Shown: positions 17,190 through 29,548, numbered from the stretch's first letter. The stretch is 64,000 nucleotides of DNA from Sphingomonas sp. DG1-23 (GCF_030730875.1 NZ_JAVAMA010000005.1:186001-250000); one strand, 5' to 3'. Notes: a model not told the origin generated them from the sequence alone. Numbers and translations: made by a program.

Positions 17190-17877
17190 AGACGCTGAGT
17201 CCGATCATCACGAAGTGGAAGACGTTGAACGGGCCGATGAGTGTTGGATAGGGCTTGAGAAATTCCCAGGCAAATCGCTGGACGGCGTAGAACAGCACGA
17301 AAGCATGGAAGCCATATTGCGTCGCCCATGCGCGCTCCCGCAAAAGTGCGTGCCAATAGACCCCGAGGAATGCTGCCATCGCCAGCGATTCATATGCCTG
17401 GACGGGGTGTCGGCCGATCCCGTCGCCGAGATCCACGCTCCAGGCCAGCGACGTCGGGATCCCATGAGTCTGGTCGGCGAGGCCGGCGAACAGGCATCCC
17501 AGGCGTCCGACGATGATCCCGAGCGCTAGCGGGATGACGAATGGCCCGCCGGTCGAACCGCGCACGCCGCGCGCCCATTTCCAAAGCTCGACAGCGACGA
17601 TCGCACCGGCAAGCGCGCCGGCGATCGAGTGCGAGAGGGCCGGATGCGTGTCTCTGAGTGTGTTGAGTGATCCCAGCAGCCAGGCCCCGAGCGCGGCGCC
17701 CAGGGCAAGGCTTACGAAATAGCCGGGCGCCGTCTGCCGTCCCAGGCCTTCGACGCTGGCGCGACGGCGCCGATACACCCATCGCGCTCCGAGGAATGCG
17801 GCGAACCACGCCGCGAGGTCTCCGACATAATGATACGAGGGAGCAGCGGCGATGTGGATCACAGGGTTGGCTACCAT
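17140..17877 (-). CDS. Lgt-like prolipoprotein diacylglyceryl transferase family membrane protein
   Basis: This 245-residue protein has about seven hydrophobic helices. Lgt-family landmarks are present: GRLGCLFAGLADQTHGIPT, then RHPVQAYES, and a C-terminal arginine/glutamate pair in QRFAWEFLKPYP. Lgt moves diacylglycerol from phosphatidylglycerol to a lipoprotein cysteine. This version lacks a clear HGG motif and pairs with a radical SAM gene, so it is more likely a paralogue acting on another acceptor. It is the first gene of a three-gene unit transcribed away from arsR, with a 112-bp shared control region. Confidence 0.82.
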   Translation of the reverse strand: MVANPVIHIAAAPSYHYVGDLAAWFAAFLGARWVYRRRRASVEGLGRQTAPGYFVSLALGAALGAWLLGSLNTLRDTHPALSHSIAGALAGAIVAVELWKWARGVRGSTGGPFVIPLALGIIVGRLGCLFAGLADQTHGIPTSLAWSVDLGDGIGRHPVQAYESLAMAAFLGVYWHALLRERAWATQYGFHAFVLFYAVQRFAWEFLKPYPTLIGPFNVFHFVMIGLSVYAFLWITRGRARPAFA

Positions 17878-17930
17878 AGGGTGTGCGCGCTGCGGAAGCC
17901 GTCGATCCAGGTTCGGGACACATTCGTAAT

Positions 17931-17992
17931 TCTTCGATTACTCTCGAAGTATGTGGACAGCCGGGGCACTCTTCGATAATTCTCGAAGAATG
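17931..17992. promoter_or_regulatory. Duplicated ArsR-type operator between lgt-like gene and arsR
   Basis: Two copies of TTCGA-N6-TCGAA, at 17933-17948 and 17972-17987, lie within two near-identical blocks TCTTCGATnAnnCTCGAAGnATG spaced 39 bp. Each block ends in an ATG in the same frame. The downstream copy abuts the arsR start. They are probable binding sites for ArsR and could control both divergent units. Confidence 0.65.
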
Positions 17993-18331
17993 TTGACTCC
18001 ATCCAATGCTGTCGAATCCCTGGCCGCCCTGGCCCAAGAACACCGGCTCGCTGCCTATCGCTTGCTCATCCAGGCCGGTGAGCCCGGGCTCTCGGCTGGC
18101 GCTATCGCCAAACGGCTTGACCTGCCCCCGAGCTCGCTGTCCTTCCATTTGACCCACCTGGCGCGCGCCAAGCTGATCGAGCAGCGGCGCCAGGGACGCT
18201 CACAGATCTACCGGGCCAACTATGTCGCGATGACCGGCCTGATCGATTTCCTGACCGAGAATTGCTGCGGTGGCGCATCGTGCGGCCCGCGCGTTGCCTG
18301 CGCGACCATAGCTCGGGAGGATGCGGCGTGA
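17990..18331 (+). CDS. arsR: ArsR/SmtB-family arsenic-responsive repressor
   Basis: The 113-residue winged-helix protein begins MLTPSNAVESLAALAQEHRL and has the HTH region GAIAKRLDLPPSSLSFHLTHL. The C-terminal cysteine cluster NCCGGASCGP is the probable As(III) site, similar to ArsR variants with a C-terminal Cys-Cys-Cys set. An in-frame ATG at 17951 would add 13 residues; I prefer 17990 by family length. The operator overlaps the leader. It is the first gene of a five-gene ars operon with four-base overlaps throughout. Confidence 0.92.
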   Translation: MLTPSNAVESLAALAQEHRLAAYRLLIQAGEPGLSAGAIAKRLDLPPSSLSFHLTHLARAKLIEQRRQGRSQIYRANYVAMTGLIDFLTENCCGGASCGPRVACATIAREDAA

Positions 18332-18732
18332 GCGAGGTCACCATCTGGCACAACCCCGCGTGCGGCACCTCGCGGAACACGCTGGCGATGATCCGGGCGA
18401 CTGGCGTGGAGCCGGCCGTTATCGCGTATCTAGAGACCCCTCCGTCGCGCGCCAGGCTCGAAGGGCTGATCGCCGCGGCTGGGCTGACGACGCGCGCGCT
18501 GTTGCGGCAGAAGGGTACGCCCTATGGCGAGCTGGGGCTCGACGATGCGAGCCTGAGCGACGCGGCGCTGCTCGACGCGATGCTCGCGCACCCGATCCTG
18601 ATCAATCGTCCTCTGGTGGAGACTCGGCTCGGCACCCGCCTGTGCCGCCCGTCCGAGCTGGTACTCGAGATTCTGCCGGGTCCACTGCCCGCCGACTTCG
18701 TCAAGGAAGACGGCGAGGTCGTGCGCGCATGA
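18328..18732 (+). CDS. arsC: Arsenate reductase, glutaredoxin-linked (ArsC)
   Basis: The 134-residue protein has IWHNPACGTSRNTL, the active-site region of the Spx/ArsC glutaredoxin-coupled class; the cysteine of ACGTSR is catalytic. The distal TRLGTRLCRPSELVLEIL contains the conserved arginines of the family. It reduces arsenate to arsenite in the cytoplasm. I chose GTG 18328, overlapping the arsR stop (GTGA), with GGGAGG at good spacing. Confidence 0.94.
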   Translation: MSEVTIWHNPACGTSRNTLAMIRATGVEPAVIAYLETPPSRARLEGLIAAAGLTTRALLRQKGTPYGELGLDDASLSDAALLDAMLAHPILINRPLVETRLGTRLCRPSELVLEILPGPLPADFVKEDGEVVRA

Positions 18733-19235
18733 TCGTCCGCGACGCACGCTCGGACAACGCGCCCCGAATCGCCGCGATCTACGCGCACCATGTACTCCAT
18801 GGCACCGCAACCTTTGATACCGAGGCCCCGTCGGTCGATACCTGGAGGGCAAAGATCCTCGACATATCCGCCCGGGGGTGGCCGATGCTCGTGAGCGAGC
18901 GCGGTGGCGTCGTCACGGGCTATGCCTATGCCACGCAATTCCGCGACCGCCCCGCCTATGCGGCGACCTGCGAGAACAGCATCTATGTGGCACCCGATGC
19001 GCTCGGCGGCGGGATCGGTTCCGCGCTGCTGCGCGAGTTGCTGGCCCGCGCCAGCCAGGCGGGCTTCGAGCAGATGATCGCGGTGATCGGCGGAGGCGAA
19101 CCGGCCTCCGTCGCGCTCCATGCCAAGCTGGGGTTTGCCCATGCCGGTCGGATGCGCGACGTCGGTCGCAAGTTCGGGCGGCTCCTCGACACCGTCTATA
19201 TGCAACGCACGCTGAGCGGGGGCGTCGGCATATGA
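18729..19235 (+). CDS. arsN: GNAT N-acetyltransferase of the ArsN/phosphinothricin acetyltransferase type
   Basis: This 168-residue GNAT protein starts [18 protein letters not shown] and has the acetyl-CoA binding segment [20 protein letters not shown], then [13 protein letters not shown]. Sequence style and context match ArsN, which acetylates arsinothricin and phosphinothricin. Membership in ars operons is known for ArsN; the actual substrate here is inferred. ATG overlaps the arsC stop by four bases. Confidence 0.82.
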   Translation: MIVRDARSDNAPRIAAIYAHHVLHGTATFDTEAPSVDTWRAKILDISARGWPMLVSERGGVVTGYAYATQFRDRPAYAATCENSIYVAPDALGGGIGSALLRELLARASQAGFEQMIAVIGGGEPASVALHAKLGFAHAGRMRDVGRKFGRLLDTVYMQRTLSGGVGI

Positions 19236-19966
19236 GCGCGCTGCCAAACGTCGATCCAACGTTTTTCGACGAGGCGCTGACGCAGATGCTCGACGCACCC
19301 AGCACCGCGTCCCATCCGCCCCGTGTCCTGCTGCTCTACGGGTCGTTGCGCCAGCGCTCTTACAGCAAGCTGCTGACGCTGGAGGCGGAACGGCTGTTGC
19401 AGGCCTTCGGGTGCGAGACGCGCGTGTTCGATCCAGCCGGCCTTCCGCTTCCCGACAGCGTCGCGAGCGACCATCCCAAGGTGGCCGAGCTGCGCGCGCT
19501 GTCGCTCTGGTCCGAGGGACAGGTCTGGTGCTCGCCCGAGCGGCACGGCGCGATCACCGCCATCCTCAAGGCGCAGATCGACTGGCTGCCGCTCGAGGAC
19601 CGCGGAATCCGCCCCACCCAAGGTCGCACGCTCGCGGTAATGCAGGTTTCCGGCGGGAGCCAATCGTTCAACGCGGTCAACACGCTGCGCCTACTCGGCC
19701 GCTGGATGCGGATGATCACCATTCCCAACCAGTCGAGCGTGCCCAAGGCCTATGCCGAGTTCGAGGACGACGGCCGCATGAAGCCCGGGCCGCTGTACGA
19801 CCGCGTGGTCGATGTGATGGAGGAACTGGTCAAGTTCACCCTGCTGACGCGCGGCCGCAGCGCGTATCTGACCGATCGCTATTCGGAGCGCCGCACAGAA
19901 GGTCGTTCTCCGGCGGGGGCCGAGCATCTTGCCGCCCTTTCCGAACCGGCGGCGGCGGCCGAGTGA
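19232..19966 (+). CDS. arsH: ArsH, NADPH-dependent FMN reductase of organoarsenical detoxification
   Basis: The 244-residue flavodoxin-like protein carries [15 protein letters not shown] (FMN phosphate loop), [22 protein letters not shown], and the ArsH-type [17 protein letters not shown]. ArsH oxidises trivalent organoarsenicals to less toxic pentavalent forms. ATG overlaps the arsN stop by four bases. It ends with a Pro/Ala-rich tail. Family assignment is strong. Confidence 0.93.
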   Translation: MSALPNVDPTFFDEALTQMLDAPSTASHPPRVLLLYGSLRQRSYSKLLTLEAERLLQAFGCETRVFDPAGLPLPDSVASDHPKVAELRALSLWSEGQVWCSPERHGAITAILKAQIDWLPLEDRGIRPTQGRTLAVMQVSGGSQSFNAVNTLRLLGRWMRMITIPNQSSVPKAYAEFEDDGRMKPGPLYDRVVDVMEELVKFTLLTRGRSAYLTDRYSERRTEGRSPAGAEHLAALSEPAAAAE

Positions 19967-20640
19967 CCGAGCCGCTCGGGCGCCGCCTGCTGGCCGAAGG
20001 TATCGGCTCGGCGATGCTCTTCGCTGCGGTGGTCGGATCGGGGATCATGGCGGAGCGCCTGGCAGACGGCAACCTCGCCATCGCGCTCCTGGCCAACAGC
20101 GTGGCGACCGGGGCCATTCTGTTTGTGCTGATCGCAATTCTGGGTCCGATTTCCGGCGCGCACCTCAACCCTGCCGTTTCTTTGGTCATGGCCTTTCGCG
20201 GCGAGCTGATCTGGCGCGATGCCGCGCCCTATGTGCTGATTCAGCTGTTGTGCGGCATCGCCGGCGCATGGCTGACGCACCTTATGTTCGACGCCCCATT
20301 ACTTCAGATCTCAACTCACTCGCGGGCCGGGCCGGGACAATGGATCGGTGAAACTGTCGCGACGTTTGGACTTGTCCTCACCATCTTGGGTACCGAGCGA
20401 CAGCGCCCGTCCCTGGTGCCTTCCGCCGTCGCGCTGTACATCACTTCTGCCTATTGGTTCACCTCGTCGACCAGCTTCGCCAATCCCGCGATCACTGTCG
20501 CGCGTAGCCTGACTAACAGCTTCTCCGGCATCGCTCCGCGCGACGTGCCGATGTTCATTCTCTTCCAGCTCGCTGGCGCGCTTTTTGGGCGCGCTGACAG
20601 TGAATGGGTTACTTCCGAAATCGTTCGCAAAAGCAGTTGA
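19963..20640 (+). CDS. aqpS: MIP-family channel (AqpS-like aquaglyceroporin), possible C-terminal frameshift
   Basis: This is a 225-residue membrane channel with the two family signatures, GAHLNPAVS and [10 protein letters not shown]. Genes of this type in ars operons let arsenite leave the cell. The GTG start at 19963 overlaps the arsH stop (GTGA). After QLAGALF the sequence turns hydrophilic ([17 protein letters not shown]). Omitting one T of the T5 run at about 20581-20585 gives a hydrophobic ending ([16 protein letters not shown]). So the last helix may be frameshifted, either by mutation or sequencing error. Other family members carry a sixth helix there. Confidence 0.85.
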   Translation: MTEPLGRRLLAEGIGSAMLFAAVVGSGIMAERLADGNLAIALLANSVATGAILFVLIAILGPISGAHLNPAVSLVMAFRGELIWRDAAPYVLIQLLCGIAGAWLTHLMFDAPLLQISTHSRAGPGQWIGETVATFGLVLTILGTERQRPSLVPSAVALYITSAYWFTSSTSFANPAITVARSLTNSFSGIAPRDVPMFILFQLAGALFGRADSEWVTSEIVRKSS

Positions 20641-21095
20641 GCGGCCGCTATGTACGAGCCCGCTCCCAGAAGCGGACTGACCGCTCACGGCCCATTCCTG
20701 CCGTTTGGTTTTCATAGGGGTCACCATCGTCAAGCGGAAATCGGTAGATTTCCGCCACTTTCGACGATGAAGGCGAATTGACCTCCACATCTCGTCCCAC
20801 AATTATTCCCGGCTTTGATGGAACGCCGTGGCATGCCCTGGCGCCTGCAGTCGCGCTCATCGGTATGTAGGTTGATTACGCCGCCCGTTTAGGTCGGCTT
20901 TGGGCCGCAAGCGGACCGGCAGCTCTCAGGCTGGAAGATGCCGAAAGCTGCCATTCGTTCATAGGCTCGTGCTGTCAGGCACAGCGTAGAGCTCGTCCTC
21001 GGACATTCGACCATCATGCCAAGTCCGGGATACGGCCTTTGCCACACGCCACCCACTCGCCCCGCCCGCTCTTCACAAGGCCGCAGGCGGAAACG
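20641..21095. other. Non-coding interval after the ars operon
   Basis: No convincing gene is visible. A perfect 9-bp stem GCGGAAATC/GATTTCCGC (20734-20742/20747-20755, loop GGTA) lies 94 bp after the channel gene and may end the operon, without a T-tract. Short stretches (20660-20705 and 20938-20965) resemble the degenerate repeat family seen at 15.4 and 26.2 kb. Confidence 0.45.
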
Positions 21096-21500
21096 TCACT
21101 TGCTCGGCGGCAGCGCTGTCAGGTCGATTTCAGAAAATCTGACGGTTCCTCCGTAGCGCTCGTCGTTTGGTCGGATGCTGATCTTGGCCTTTCCGCTGAC
21201 GGTCAACGCTCCGCTCATGGCTCTTTGCTTTTTGATGAGCTCTACAAAATACGGCTTGTAGGATTCATCTTTGGAAATATTGGAATCATATTCGATCCAG
21301 AAGACAACTTTCGGACAGCTCGGAAATTTGCCGATATCTCCATGCGGGGTTGAAGTGATATCGAGGGAAACCGATCGGATTTCCTCAGGAGACACGTTCT
21401 TCTCCAGGCAGGTAAACCGCGTCGCCTCTTGCGGTCGCGCCATGCAGCCGCCCGAAGGCGACACTGCCAGCGCAGCGGAAAGAAGTTTGATTATCTGCAT
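21096..21500 (-). CDS. Putative immunity protein for the RHS protein
   Basis: This 134-residue protein starts [19 protein letters not shown], a probable lipoprotein or export signal. The mature part has [20 protein letters not shown], then [15 protein letters not shown]. It has no recognised family. ATG 21500 overlaps the end of the RHS gene by ten bases and has GAGG eight bases upstream, so it is translated right after it. Position directly behind a polymorphic RHS C-terminus is the classical place of an immunity gene; that role is inference. Confidence 0.6.
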   Translation of the reverse strand: MQIIKLLSAALAVSPSGGCMARPQEATRFTCLEKNVSPEEIRSVSLDITSTPHGDIGKFPSCPKVVFWIEYDSNISKDESYKPYFVELIKKQRAMSGALTVSGKAKISIRPNDERYGGTVRFSEIDLTALPPSK

Positions 21501-24028
21501 GACGGATGCCTCGGATTGGCCCTGCACGCAGCCGAGACGGAACCTTCGGCCGCGCTTTCGATCTGCTCAGGGGTGAGCGGGTTTTCCCTGCGTCCTGCGA
21601 GACGATTGAAGCCCTGACGCGCAGCGTCTCCGGTCGTGAATCCGCTCCGCTCGTTTGCGAGCCGTTCTGCTCCCGTGGTCGGCGGCTTCATGTGCTCAGG
21701 GTCGGTTTCGTGCGCGATCGTCTCGCCCAGATACTCGTCGACGGTCAGGCCGAAGCTGGCGTGCAGATCAACTGCATCCGAGTAGACGGTCAATGTGTCG
21801 TTGCCGATACTCGCAGCGACCGAGCGGCCCCCTGTCTGATGGACCTTGTCGCCGGCAATTTTCAGCGTGCCGGTCCCGGGCTCGCCGATCACGGCTAGCG
21901 CCTGATCGATCCTCTTATATTGCGTCGAATCCGTCGAGAAGGAATCGCGCGCGCGGATCAGCGCCTGGCGCGCCGATTCGAATTGCTTGCAGTTAGCGCT
22001 TGCAAGGCACGTATAAGCGCCGGACGGGTCGCGATTGTTGAGGGGATCATTTCCGACATAGGCATAGAGATTCATCTGATCCTCGTAGCCGATCGGATCG
22101 GTCTGCAAGAACCTTCCCAGGGTCGGGGAATATACGCGCGCCTTGTAATGATACATGCCGAGCTCGGGGATCCAGGCCTGGCCGGTATATTGGAAGCGTC
22201 CTGCATTGGTCGCGTTGGGAATACCGTATTCGTCATAGGCATTGACGTGAGTCACGTTGCCGGTTCCATCCGTGACGGTGGTCACCGATCCTTGATGGTC
22301 CGCGTAAAGATAACCGGGCGAGGAGACCCCCGAACCTTCGTACCAGACCAGCGGATCATCTTCATCGTCGCTGTGGGCATAACGCCTAAGCAGCGTGCCC
22401 GTGCCATCATATTCCGCCACGAGCGCGTCGCCGTCGTAAAGGAACCGGGTCGTGCCGGCGTTGCCCGCAGTCTGGAACAGGCGCCCGAGAGGATCGTAGG
22501 TCAGCGTTACTCCCGACGAGGTGGTGAGCAGGCGGTTCTCGGCGTCATAGGTGTAGCTTCTGGTGCCGTCCCCGGTCAGATTGCCATTGGCGTCATAGCT
22601 GAAAGTCGCGGGGCCGGCAGACGTATATTGGTTTAGCCCGTTCACGCCATAGGTGCGGTTGGCATTCAACTGATCGGTGAACCGGTAAGCGTCATTGTCG
22701 CGCGTGCGCGACACGATCTGGCTGGCAGGATTATAGGCAAGCGTGGCGGTGACGCCATAGGAAGTGCCGGGATGAACGTTCGCGATCGAGCTGAGCCGGG
22801 AAGCGCCGTCATACCCGAAGTCCGAGTAATTGTTCCAGCCGCCGCTGACCCATCGATAGAGAATGTCGACCCGGCCCGCCGCATCATAAGGCGGGTAGAA
22901 AAGCGGCGTCGTGGCATTCAGCGCGGCGTAATAGACCCGCCCCATGCCATCTCGATAATATTCAATGAAGTTGCCGTCGGGATAGGTGAGCCGCGTCCGC
23001 GCGCCGTCCGCGTTGTGAAGATAGGTCAAGGTGCGGGCGACGCCGCCCATGTCGTTCGTGTTCGAGATCTGCTGGCCGAACCCGTCATAGGCATTGGTTA
23101 TCCCCTGTCCTGACGCCGAGCCGAACCGCGCATAGGTCTGCAATCCGCGCAGGTCATAGCCGTAATAGACGTCCTGGCCGGTCGGCAGATCTTTCAGCGT
23201 CATGCGATCGAGGGCGTCGAAGCTGTAGGCGATGACCTGGCCATCGCGTTTCCTCAGGCTCGTCCGGTTTCCGTTCGCGTCGTAGCCATAGGCTTCATAG
23301 TCGTTCGAGGAAACGGTCCCGACCGTGCTCGGCGAGGGAAAGTTCCACCGGACCCGCCGATCATGCCCGTCATAGGTGAAACTCGCCTTGTTCCCGTTGG
23401 CGTCGGTGACGCTCGTCTGCTTTCCGTTCGCCGAGTAGGTGTAGGTTGCATAATCCTGTTGGAGCGAGGTGCCATAGGCTTTCTGCACGGTCAGCAACTG
23501 GCCTGCAGCATCGTAGAGGCTACGCGTGATCCGATCCGGGCCATAGGTCCCTTCGGCACCGGGAGTACAGGCGCTGGCAGGGAGTGTGGCGAACGCGGCG
23601 GAGTTCATGCGCACCGCCGTGCACTCGAGCAGGCCATGCGTGTCGTAACTATATTGAACGACACCATAAACGGTACCGCCGCCCGATACGCGCTCGACCG
23701 TTTTGCGGTTCAGCGAGTCATATTCGGTATCGACCTGGCCGGTGACATTGAAGCCGGTCCAGTTGGCCGGCATCACGCTCTCGCCCTGCCACGTTGCCAA
23801 CTCACCCTTTTCCACGCGTACCAGCCGACCGGAAGCGTCAAACGTGTTGCGCACCGCCTGATAGCGCAGCCCACCCCCGCCATCGGGATCCGGCGCGATC
23901 GTGCCTACGACACGGCGCCCGGCATCGTAGCGGGTGGCATAGGTATAATCGGACGGATTTTGCTGCGCCGAGGCAACCGGCGCCGCAAGCACGCTCGTCG
24001 GCATCAGAATCATCTTGACCAGTTTCAC
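21491..24028 (-). CDS. RHS repeat-associated core protein with variable C-terminal domain
   Basis: The 845-residue protein has a signal peptide ([13 protein letters not shown]), then about twenty YD/RHS repeats (for example [30 protein letters not shown]). The RHS core follows ([20 protein letters not shown] and [17 protein letters not shown]), and about 175 residues form a non-RHS tail. The tail has AHETDPEH, which resembles a metalloprotease helix but with wrong spacing for HExxH. I chose GTG 24028 because AAGGAG precedes it; the frame opens with TTG 24058. GC is lower than the flanks. It is probably a secreted or surface polymorphic toxin-like protein. Confidence 0.85.
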   Translation of the reverse strand: MKLVKMILMPTSVLAAPVASAQQNPSDYTYATRYDAGRRVVGTIAPDPDGGGGLRYQAVRNTFDASGRLVRVEKGELATWQGESVMPANWTGFNVTGQVDTEYDSLNRKTVERVSGGGTVYGVVQYSYDTHGLLECTAVRMNSAAFATLPASACTPGAEGTYGPDRITRSLYDAAGQLLTVQKAYGTSLQQDYATYTYSANGKQTSVTDANGNKASFTYDGHDRRVRWNFPSPSTVGTVSSNDYEAYGYDANGNRTSLRKRDGQVIAYSFDALDRMTLKDLPTGQDVYYGYDLRGLQTYARFGSASGQGITNAYDGFGQQISNTNDMGGVARTLTYLHNADGARTRLTYPDGNFIEYYRDGMGRVYYAALNATTPLFYPPYDAAGRVDILYRWVSGGWNNYSDFGYDGASRLSSIANVHPGTSYGVTATLAYNPASQIVSRTRDNDAYRFTDQLNANRTYGVNGLNQYTSAGPATFSYDANGNLTGDGTRSYTYDAENRLLTTSSGVTLTYDPLGRLFQTAGNAGTTRFLYDGDALVAEYDGTGTLLRRYAHSDDEDDPLVWYEGSGVSSPGYLYADHQGSVTTVTDGTGNVTHVNAYDEYGIPNATNAGRFQYTGQAWIPELGMYHYKARVYSPTLGRFLQTDPIGYEDQMNLYAYVGNDPLNNRDPSGAYTCLASANCKQFESARQALIRARDSFSTDSTQYKRIDQALAVIGEPGTGTLKIAGDKVHQTGGRSVAASIGNDTLTVYSDAVDLHASFGLTVDEYLGETIAHETDPEHMKPPTTGAERLANERSGFTTGDAARQGFNRLAGRRENPLTPEQIESAAEGSVSAACRANPRHPSCR

Positions 24029-24058
24029 CAGTGCGCTCCTTGCCAGGATGTCGTGCAA

Positions 24059-25783
24059 TTAGTTGCTTGGGCAGCTGACCAGACCGGCCCCGGGCTTCGT
24101 CTCGCGAATGCGGTTGCCTCTCGCGTCATATCCGTAGCAGGTTCGACGGACGGCGCCGTCGGCACTGACGGCTACGCTGCGGAGCAGCAGATTTTCGTCA
24201 TAATCATAGGTTGTGGTGATTTCCTCGGCCGTGCCGGCACAAGCCGCGACTGAACGGCACTCCTTCATCCAGACCCGCTTCCAGATCGGACTGCCGGCCA
24301 TCATCTGGCCGTCCGACCCCATGTAGGTCGCGGAGAGCTGTTGATATCCGTATCGGCGCACGGCACGTATCCCGGCCGAATCCGCGGGCAGCGCTTCGGT
24401 AAGGATGCCGCCGTGCGACGCGTCATAAGTGAAGTCGGTGCGTCCGCCGTTTGCATCGATTATATAATCCGGCTTGTTGCAGACCCTGAAATTGGCCGGC
24501 AGACAGGCGTCCGGATAGCTTGCGGACCAGGTCAGGGTCGGCAGCCCCGATCCGGGTTTCGGCACCTTCTGGACCGAGCGGATGTTCGAGCGGGAATCGC
24601 GCCCATATATCAGCTTGTTGCCTTCGGGATAGGTAACTACGCCGACGTTCTTGTTGACGTATCTGTAGAAATTCCCCGCGCGGAACGTCGATCCTCCATA
24701 TTGATACGTCGTCGGCCTCGATAGCTTGTCGGTGATGGTCACCGTTGAAGACCCGATAGTGGACGTATATATCTCGCCGGCGGGATCTGTAACCGAGATC
24801 TGGCTGTTGCCGGTATAGGTGTAATTCCACGCGCCTCGTGGCGTCTCGACTTTTTTAACCCGATCGCAATATTGGGGGGTCTGTCCCTGCGATCCTGATA
24901 TATTGATGTATCCGCTCAAGAATGTGGAACAGACGGCGCTTTCGACTGTGTAACGAATGAACTCGCCGCTGGCATAATGGACCCCGTTGGCCAACGTGAA
25001 GTTGCGCCCTCCGGCGACGGTGACCTGTCTGGAATTGTTGACGATCGGACCATACGTCACCGCCGGCCAAGACGCGTCTGCCGCAGGGCAGGTGTTCGCA
25101 CCGTTGCTGCAGTTTATGTATCGCCTGTTCGTCAGTATTGCATCACCGTCGTTGACCTGATTGAGCTGAAATCCGTCGCTTGAGGTGATGGATACAACGG
25201 ACTTCATTGTGGTTGTCATATTTGCAGCGAATGGCGAGTAGTTATACACCAAACGCCTTCCATCTGATTCGCGGATTTCAGTCAGATAATGCGTCGGCGC
25301 GTCCAGACCATTTCCGAGATAGGGATATTTGGAAAATATCCATTCACGTCCGTCCGTGTCGTAAACATGGTATTGTTGCGCACTGGAATCGTAACTGAAT
25401 ATGGATCCGTCAGTGAGCGGGCTCGTCTGACCATATTCTACTCTGTTGCCGAGATTGAAAGTCATGAAGCTCGACTGACAAGAGCCATATTCTCCTGGGA
25501 CGCATATCGTCCTGACTTCGCCGCCAAGCTCCGTGCCGTAGGGCTTGTATGACGCCGTATGCGTAAGGCTGGGGCTATCCGGATCGCCGATCGACAGAGT
25601 CACGTAACTATCCGTTCTCGCACCGCTCGTCAGATCGACCGAGACCTCGTCGATCAGGCTCACCGGCATAACCGGCATCTTGTCGTTCGACCCGCCGAAT
25701 TGCGCGAGGCACGTCGGCGCTCCGATCAACAGGCATGCGCCGGTTGCGAGCGCGGTCGAAAATTTAATCGACTCAATACTCAC
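24059..25783 (-). CDS. RHS repeat protein, N-terminal partner
   Basis: The 574-residue exported protein (signal ending PTCLAQ, about residue 28) has a beta-rich N-terminal region. YD-like repeats in the last third include FTYDASHGGI, TTYDYDENLLL and CYGYDARGNRI. It stops 30 bp before the start of the larger RHS gene. Together the two look like one long RHS protein split into two cistrons, each with its own export signal. The start is GTG 25783, with AGGAGAG at good spacing. Confidence 0.83.
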   Translation of the reverse strand: MSIESIKFSTALATGACLLIGAPTCLAQFGGSNDKMPVMPVSLIDEVSVDLTSGARTDSYVTLSIGDPDSPSLTHTASYKPYGTELGGEVRTICVPGEYGSCQSSFMTFNLGNRVEYGQTSPLTDGSIFSYDSSAQQYHVYDTDGREWIFSKYPYLGNGLDAPTHYLTEIRESDGRRLVYNYSPFAANMTTTMKSVVSITSSDGFQLNQVNDGDAILTNRRYINCSNGANTCPAADASWPAVTYGPIVNNSRQVTVAGGRNFTLANGVHYASGEFIRYTVESAVCSTFLSGYINISGSQGQTPQYCDRVKKVETPRGAWNYTYTGNSQISVTDPAGEIYTSTIGSSTVTITDKLSRPTTYQYGGSTFRAGNFYRYVNKNVGVVTYPEGNKLIYGRDSRSNIRSVQKVPKPGSGLPTLTWSASYPDACLPANFRVCNKPDYIIDANGGRTDFTYDASHGGILTEALPADSAGIRAVRRYGYQQLSATYMGSDGQMMAGSPIWKRVWMKECRSVAACAGTAEEITTTYDYDENLLLRSVAVSADGAVRRTCYGYDARGNRIRETKPGAGLVSCPSN

Positions 25784-26577
25784 GATTCTCTCCTGCCAGG
25801 TCGATGTTCGAGCCTATGGGAACTGGTAGAACGCCATCTCTGGCGCTTCGGCGGAATTGATGTTTATAGCCTCGCACCTCGGCGCGACGTTCTTCATGAC
25901 CGGGCAGTCGCGCCGCGGCCGGGCGCACGTCGCACTCGCCCCCGCACTGTCTTAATCTTTATGCCGCGCAGGCGATTTGACGGACCGCATCCGTCGGTCA
26001 TGAATATTTGGATACTAACTCCCCCCATCATTTCCGATGCTGCGCGCCTGACCTGAGCCGGAATTCTAGTTCTTCTATAAGTCATAACGGCCGTCAAGGC
26101 CGAAGTCGGGCGGAAGCTGCGGTATAAGTATTGGCTTTCAATCACTTCTCTTCGGTCATGGCAGAACCGCATGCCACTAGTGGGTGCGACGCGCAGCACC
26201 GTGAACAAACGGCAGCTTTAGGGAATATGCTCAGGAGCCTAGAACGACCGACTCTGGGGCGCTTAGCGGCAGCTATAGCCGCTCGGTCCCCGGAAGCAGA
26301 CAGGTGGCTTTCCACCATTAGCAGACGCCCCCTCCACGCGCCGAATTCGCTGGCAATGTAGGATTTGATCCGCTTTTGTTCCGGAATGCGCGACTCTCGA
26401 CCCTCCCGTCCGGCGCGGCCCTTTCGCCGCCCTCCGCTTGACTCGCACACACGCGAACGAGTCAAGCAGGCGTCAAGCCGCACCCCTGCCGAAACCGCCA
26501 CGAACGGCGGAAATCCGCCATCTCCGAACCCAACCGAAAGGTTGGATCCGGCGCGTTTCGCCGCTTTCGCCAACCTG
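25784..26577. other. Non-coding interval with degenerate repeat and inverted repeat
   Basis: No gene is supported. About 26203-26260 matches, in inverse orientation, the degenerate sequence at about 15463-15500. A 10-bp inverted repeat GCTTGACTCG/CGAGTCAAGC (26436-26445/26458-26467) may be a regulatory or terminating element. The stretch from 26528 holds the operators of the next gene. Confidence 0.5.

Positions 26578-26586
<9 letters not shown>
26530..26586. promoter_or_regulatory. Duplicated operator CCAACC-N4-GGTTGG before the ArsR-type regulator
   Basis: CCAACC-GAAA-GGTTGG (26530-26545) and CCAACC-TGAT-GGTTGG (26570-26585, extended to GCCAACC/GGTTGGC) are identical palindromes centred 40 bp apart. 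The start codon ATG 26578 lies inside the second one. This strongly suggests self-repression by the encoded regulator. Confidence 0.65.

Positions 26587-29548
<2,962 letters not shown>

Noticed and set aside
18321..19235. A 304-codon ArsC-ArsN fusion
   Set aside because: The first part is a wrong frame of arsC; the true arsN starts at 18729 with a four-base overlap.
21491..22030. Classical HExxH zinc protease in the RHS tail
   Set aside because: The segment is HETDPEH, with four residues between Glu and the second His instead of two, so catalysis cannot be claimed.
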